Assembly (NCBI RefSeq): GCF_033439725.1 | Contig: NW_026944388.1 | Coordinates: 3,410,001-3,474,000 of the forward strand | Length of the DNA stretch: 64,000 nt | Direction: 5' to 3' | From: Neurospora tetraspora | Lineage: Eukaryota; Ascomycota; Sordariomycetes; Sordariales; Sordariaceae | Shown: positions 61,549-64,000 of the stretch, in pieces | How positions within the stretch are numbered: the stretch's first letter is position 1 | How the letters are laid out: the number at the start of each line of letters is the position of its first letter | Program-made: the position numbers and the translations under genes | The notes under the pieces: model-generated | Databases searched by the model: none | What the model saw: the letters and a program-made list of their open reading frames with translations, nothing else | Told to the model about the DNA's origin: nothing

Positions 61549-63479
61549 CTAGTTCTTGGTAGGTGACTTGGTAGTAGCCCAGCTCCCACGGGCGATCACC
61601 ACATCTGCCTTGGACATAGCCGACAGGCTGCTGCTTCTGTCCTTCTTTCCCGCCGCTACCGCTTCAGCAGTGGTGGTGTTGGTCGTATAGCTTCCGTTGG
61701 CGATGACCACGCCGCTTGTTGATTCCCTTCTGTGTCCCAGTTTGGGAGGGACCGCTAGTGTTGCTGCCGATGTCGCTGTCGATTGCGTGTTGACTATTTG
61801 CTCTTTCTGCGTCTCCGTTCTCTGCCCACTGGCATCATCCTTACTGTTGTTGTCCTTGTTCTTGGTGTCCTTCGCCCCCTGGTCGCTCTTTTCCTTTCCC
61901 TTACCGCGCGGTCCATCCATATTCTTGCTTTCACCGTTCTTACCACCTCCATCACCACTCTCTTTCACCTCCCCACCTCTCCTCTCACCCTCTGCTGCGG
62001 CCCCACCCACGGTTAGCCCTCCTCCTCCTTTTCCCCCTCCGCCACTACCATCACCCTCCTCCCCGACAAACACCGCCCCCCGTTCAGGAACCCAAACCTT
62101 CACTCCCAAGGTATACTTCCCAAAGAGCTTTTTATCCAGATGTGCCACCGCCAACTCGGCGTCCTCGATGGTCTTGAACCGCACGTATGCAGTGTGTCCG
62201 TGCAGTGTCGTTTCCTTCCTATCCGAAATCTGGATGCCCTGTATCTGGGCGGCGACAACTTCGGAGACGTGCTTAGAGACAAGGAGACGAATTTTATCGG
62301 GTGTGAGATCTTTTTTGGAGAGGCCGGTTATGAGGATCGTGTGTGGTTGTTGCTGTTGATGTTGAGACTGCAATGGGTGGGGTCCAGGTAAGGTGATGGG
62401 GAATGAAAAAGGAGGGTTGTGAGTGTTGGGAGGGGGCGAGGGAACGGTCAGCGCTGTGTTGACGGTGTTCACGGTATTGGGTGTGCCAATATTGGTGATG
62501 ATGGTGGTAGTCGGTGTGCTGGGGCTGGGAATGGAGGCGAGACTATTGGCGATGCTGTTAGTGCGGTGGTTCTGAACGGGAATAGGAGGTGTGACAGCTG
62601 CAGCGATGGTTCCTTCGTAGTTGTTGTATCCTTCGGGATAGATGGGAGGGCTGTGATACACCGGAGCGGCTACCCAGGCCTGAGTATAGGCCTCTTGGCC
62701 GTGATCATGGGTAGCGTATCCTGAATTGAAGCCTTGGTGAGCGTTGTAGGGCTGTCCAATCGAAGCATAGGGGTTCCACGCCGGATCGACGCTGTAGGGA
62801 CTAGTCATCAGCGGGGCCTCAGGATATGGCGCCACGACATGACCTCCATACGGCTGTGCGGCCCCATAAACCGCCGAAGACCCGGAGAGGGCCATGTTCG
62901 CAAAGGCCGGTATCATACCGCCGGCCGCACCACCTGGGCTGAAGCCATATCCATAAGCTGGAGCGGGGTCTGTCTCTAGGGACGCAGTAGGCCGAACGGT
63001 CAGAGGTACGGCGATGGTGGGCTTGACCATGACCCTTCCGCCCTTGTTCCTCCCATCAGCAAAAAGGGCACGGCCGTTAAGAGTACTGCCGTTTAAGAAA
63101 GCTGACTATGCTATCAGTAAACAGGGACCAGGGTAGTTGAAGATGATGATATATCACTTACTGAACGCTTTGTCAAAGTTGTCCCTCTCTCGGATTCGAA
63201 CACAGCCACCGAGAGGAGCATAAACCTCGATTTTATCGGCTTCGACACCACATCCCCTCCTTACGTGGTCCTTTAACTGTTGCCACGTCGTTGTGTGGGG
63301 AAGCTGCATAAAGAGGATTGTTAGTGTCAATGTAACGGTATTGGTAAGGAGAGAGCTAGGCTACGAACACCAGAGATGGGAATGTAGTAAATTCCCGTCA
63401 GCTCACCATCCTCGACGAACACAGTGTCTGCCGTCCTGATAGAGTCTTTGGCATTCTTTGAGCTCCTTGAGCCAGGCAT
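61549..63479 (-). CDS. two-RRM RNA-binding protein
   Basis: Exons from the first ATG are 63479-63369, 63303-63162 and 63101-61549, giving 601 aa. RRM1 is at about residues 20-110. It begins DTVFVEDGELTGIYYIPISG, with the RNP1-like GCVRIRERD and then FLNGSTLNGRALFADGR. RRM2 is at about 335-415 (HTILITGLSKKDLTPDKI, RNP1-like HTAYVRFK, DAELAVAHLDKKLFGK). The linker of about 220 residues is Pro/Tyr/Gly-rich with poly-aromatic character, typical of disordered RNP proteins. The C-terminus is Gly/Lys/Ser-rich. The first junction is GGT|GTTCGT, a weak donor but the only one that keeps frame. The frame is open upstream of the first ATG for about 70 codons, so the N-terminus may be longer. I do not know a specific orthologue name. 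Confidence 0.88.
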
Positions 63480-64000
63480 TTTGGCCCAGGGGGGCAGTTT
63501 TGGCGTGGTTTGGGTGACTTCGTCCAAGAAGAGAGTCAAGGCGGAGACCTCAATATCAAGAGTTGCTGCTGCAGCCGAGAACGAGCCTGGTTGCTGATAG
63601 TCCTGGCTTCTTTTGGGTTGACAGGTTGGATAACGTTGAAAAGGTGAGGCTGTGAATGGATGAACAAATAGACAGTGGGAATAGAGAGGATTCTAACTGA
63701 AGGAGGATCCGGGCATTCTTGAGTATTTGCCTCGGAATCACCTTGATGAGCGAGAGTTATGGCGAGTCCAGATCTCAGTGGAGCTTTGAATATACCTTCA
63801 ACTATTGCCAGTTGCGTCGTTCTGGATTCAGGGTCATCCTGGTGTAAAGTGTCGATGCCGGGCTGTCAGGAAGTTCTGGCTCAGTTTTAACGAATTATGG
63901 TTCCGACTAAAGACCGACGTTTTGACAACTCTCTTACCCCTGAGACTGCGTGTCATCATCAAGTTCGTAATCGACGCCGGCCAGCTATTTAAATCCGAAA
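63480..64000. promoter_or_regulatory. 5' region of the RRM gene
   Basis: Upstream sequence of the RRM gene up to the window edge. The coding-like frame continues from 63480 to about 63700 without an ATG (SFSAAAATLDIEVSALTLFL then DEVTQTTPKLPPWAK), so part may be an exon. A minus-strand ATG ATG followed by a GTAAGA donor lies near 63937-63957 but does not join in frame with the CAG acceptor at 63594. Confidence 0.4.

Noticed and set aside
63181-63210. tRNA B-box-like GTTCGAATCC on the minus strand
   Set aside because: It lies in the RRM1 coding exon, and no A box or cloverleaf can be placed around it.

Overview
The window looks like a chromosome arm segment of a filamentous ascomycete, most likely Sordariomycetes (Sordariales, Neurospora/Sordaria-like). 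The evidence is short introns of about 55-80 nt with GTAAGT/GTATGT donors, CTAAC-type branch sites and TAG/CAG acceptors, long intergenic spacers with ACCTAGGTA-like words, low-complexity Q/E/S-rich insertions in proteins, and a housekeeping gene set. I see no tRNA, rRNA, CRISPR array or prokaryote-type operon. No retroelement or virus-like element was recognised.

Layout: 1-5.95 kb is gene-poor and holds two adjacent MITE-like inverted-repeat elements (4247-4714). From 5.95 to 17 kb two minus-strand genes lie in tandem: a UBP12/USP15-type deubiquitinase and an insulysin/Ste23 metallopeptidase. From 19.8 to 22 kb an MPP6-type exosome cofactor (minus) and the complex I zinc subunit NDUFS6 (plus) are divergent. 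From 24.9 to 30 kb there is a polyQ fungal protein and an Efm4-type eEF1A lysine methyltransferase (both plus), the latter convergent with the PP2A scaffold subunit (Tpd3) at 30.5-32.8 kb. At 34.1-36.6 kb a myotubularin phosphatase (minus) is divergent from 40S ribosomal protein uS3 at 37.6-38.7 kb (plus). A NIPA-type magnesium transporter (40.4-42.2 kb, minus) follows, then a large acidic protein of unknown function (45.2-48.4 kb, minus). The acidic gene is divergent from delta-COP (49.6-51.3 kb). APC4 (52.1-54.8 kb) and a BAR/PH/GRAM/VASt Lam-family sterol transporter (56-60.5 kb) are on plus. A two-RRM protein (61.5-63.5 kb, minus) ends the window.

The genes do not form a cluster. They are eukaryotic housekeeping functions: ubiquitin and cell-cycle control, proteolysis, RNA decay, respiration, translation, phosphoinositide and sterol traffic, and Mg2+ transport. 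All gene models were spliced by eye. Summed exon lengths were checked for divisibility by three, and each junction keeps the family's reading frame.

The most interesting signals are: (i) a 50-codon in-frame, coding-like extension after the uS3 stop codon, carrying an exact 21-bp in-frame tandem repeat; (ii) a coding-like 202-codon AUG-free extension upstream of the first AUG of the deubiquitinase; (iii) an insulysin with a presequence-like N-terminus and a C-terminal SKL; (iv) an MPP6 homologue with a C-terminal CCHC knuckle whose only frame-preserving intron is GC-AG; (v) the paired MITEs.
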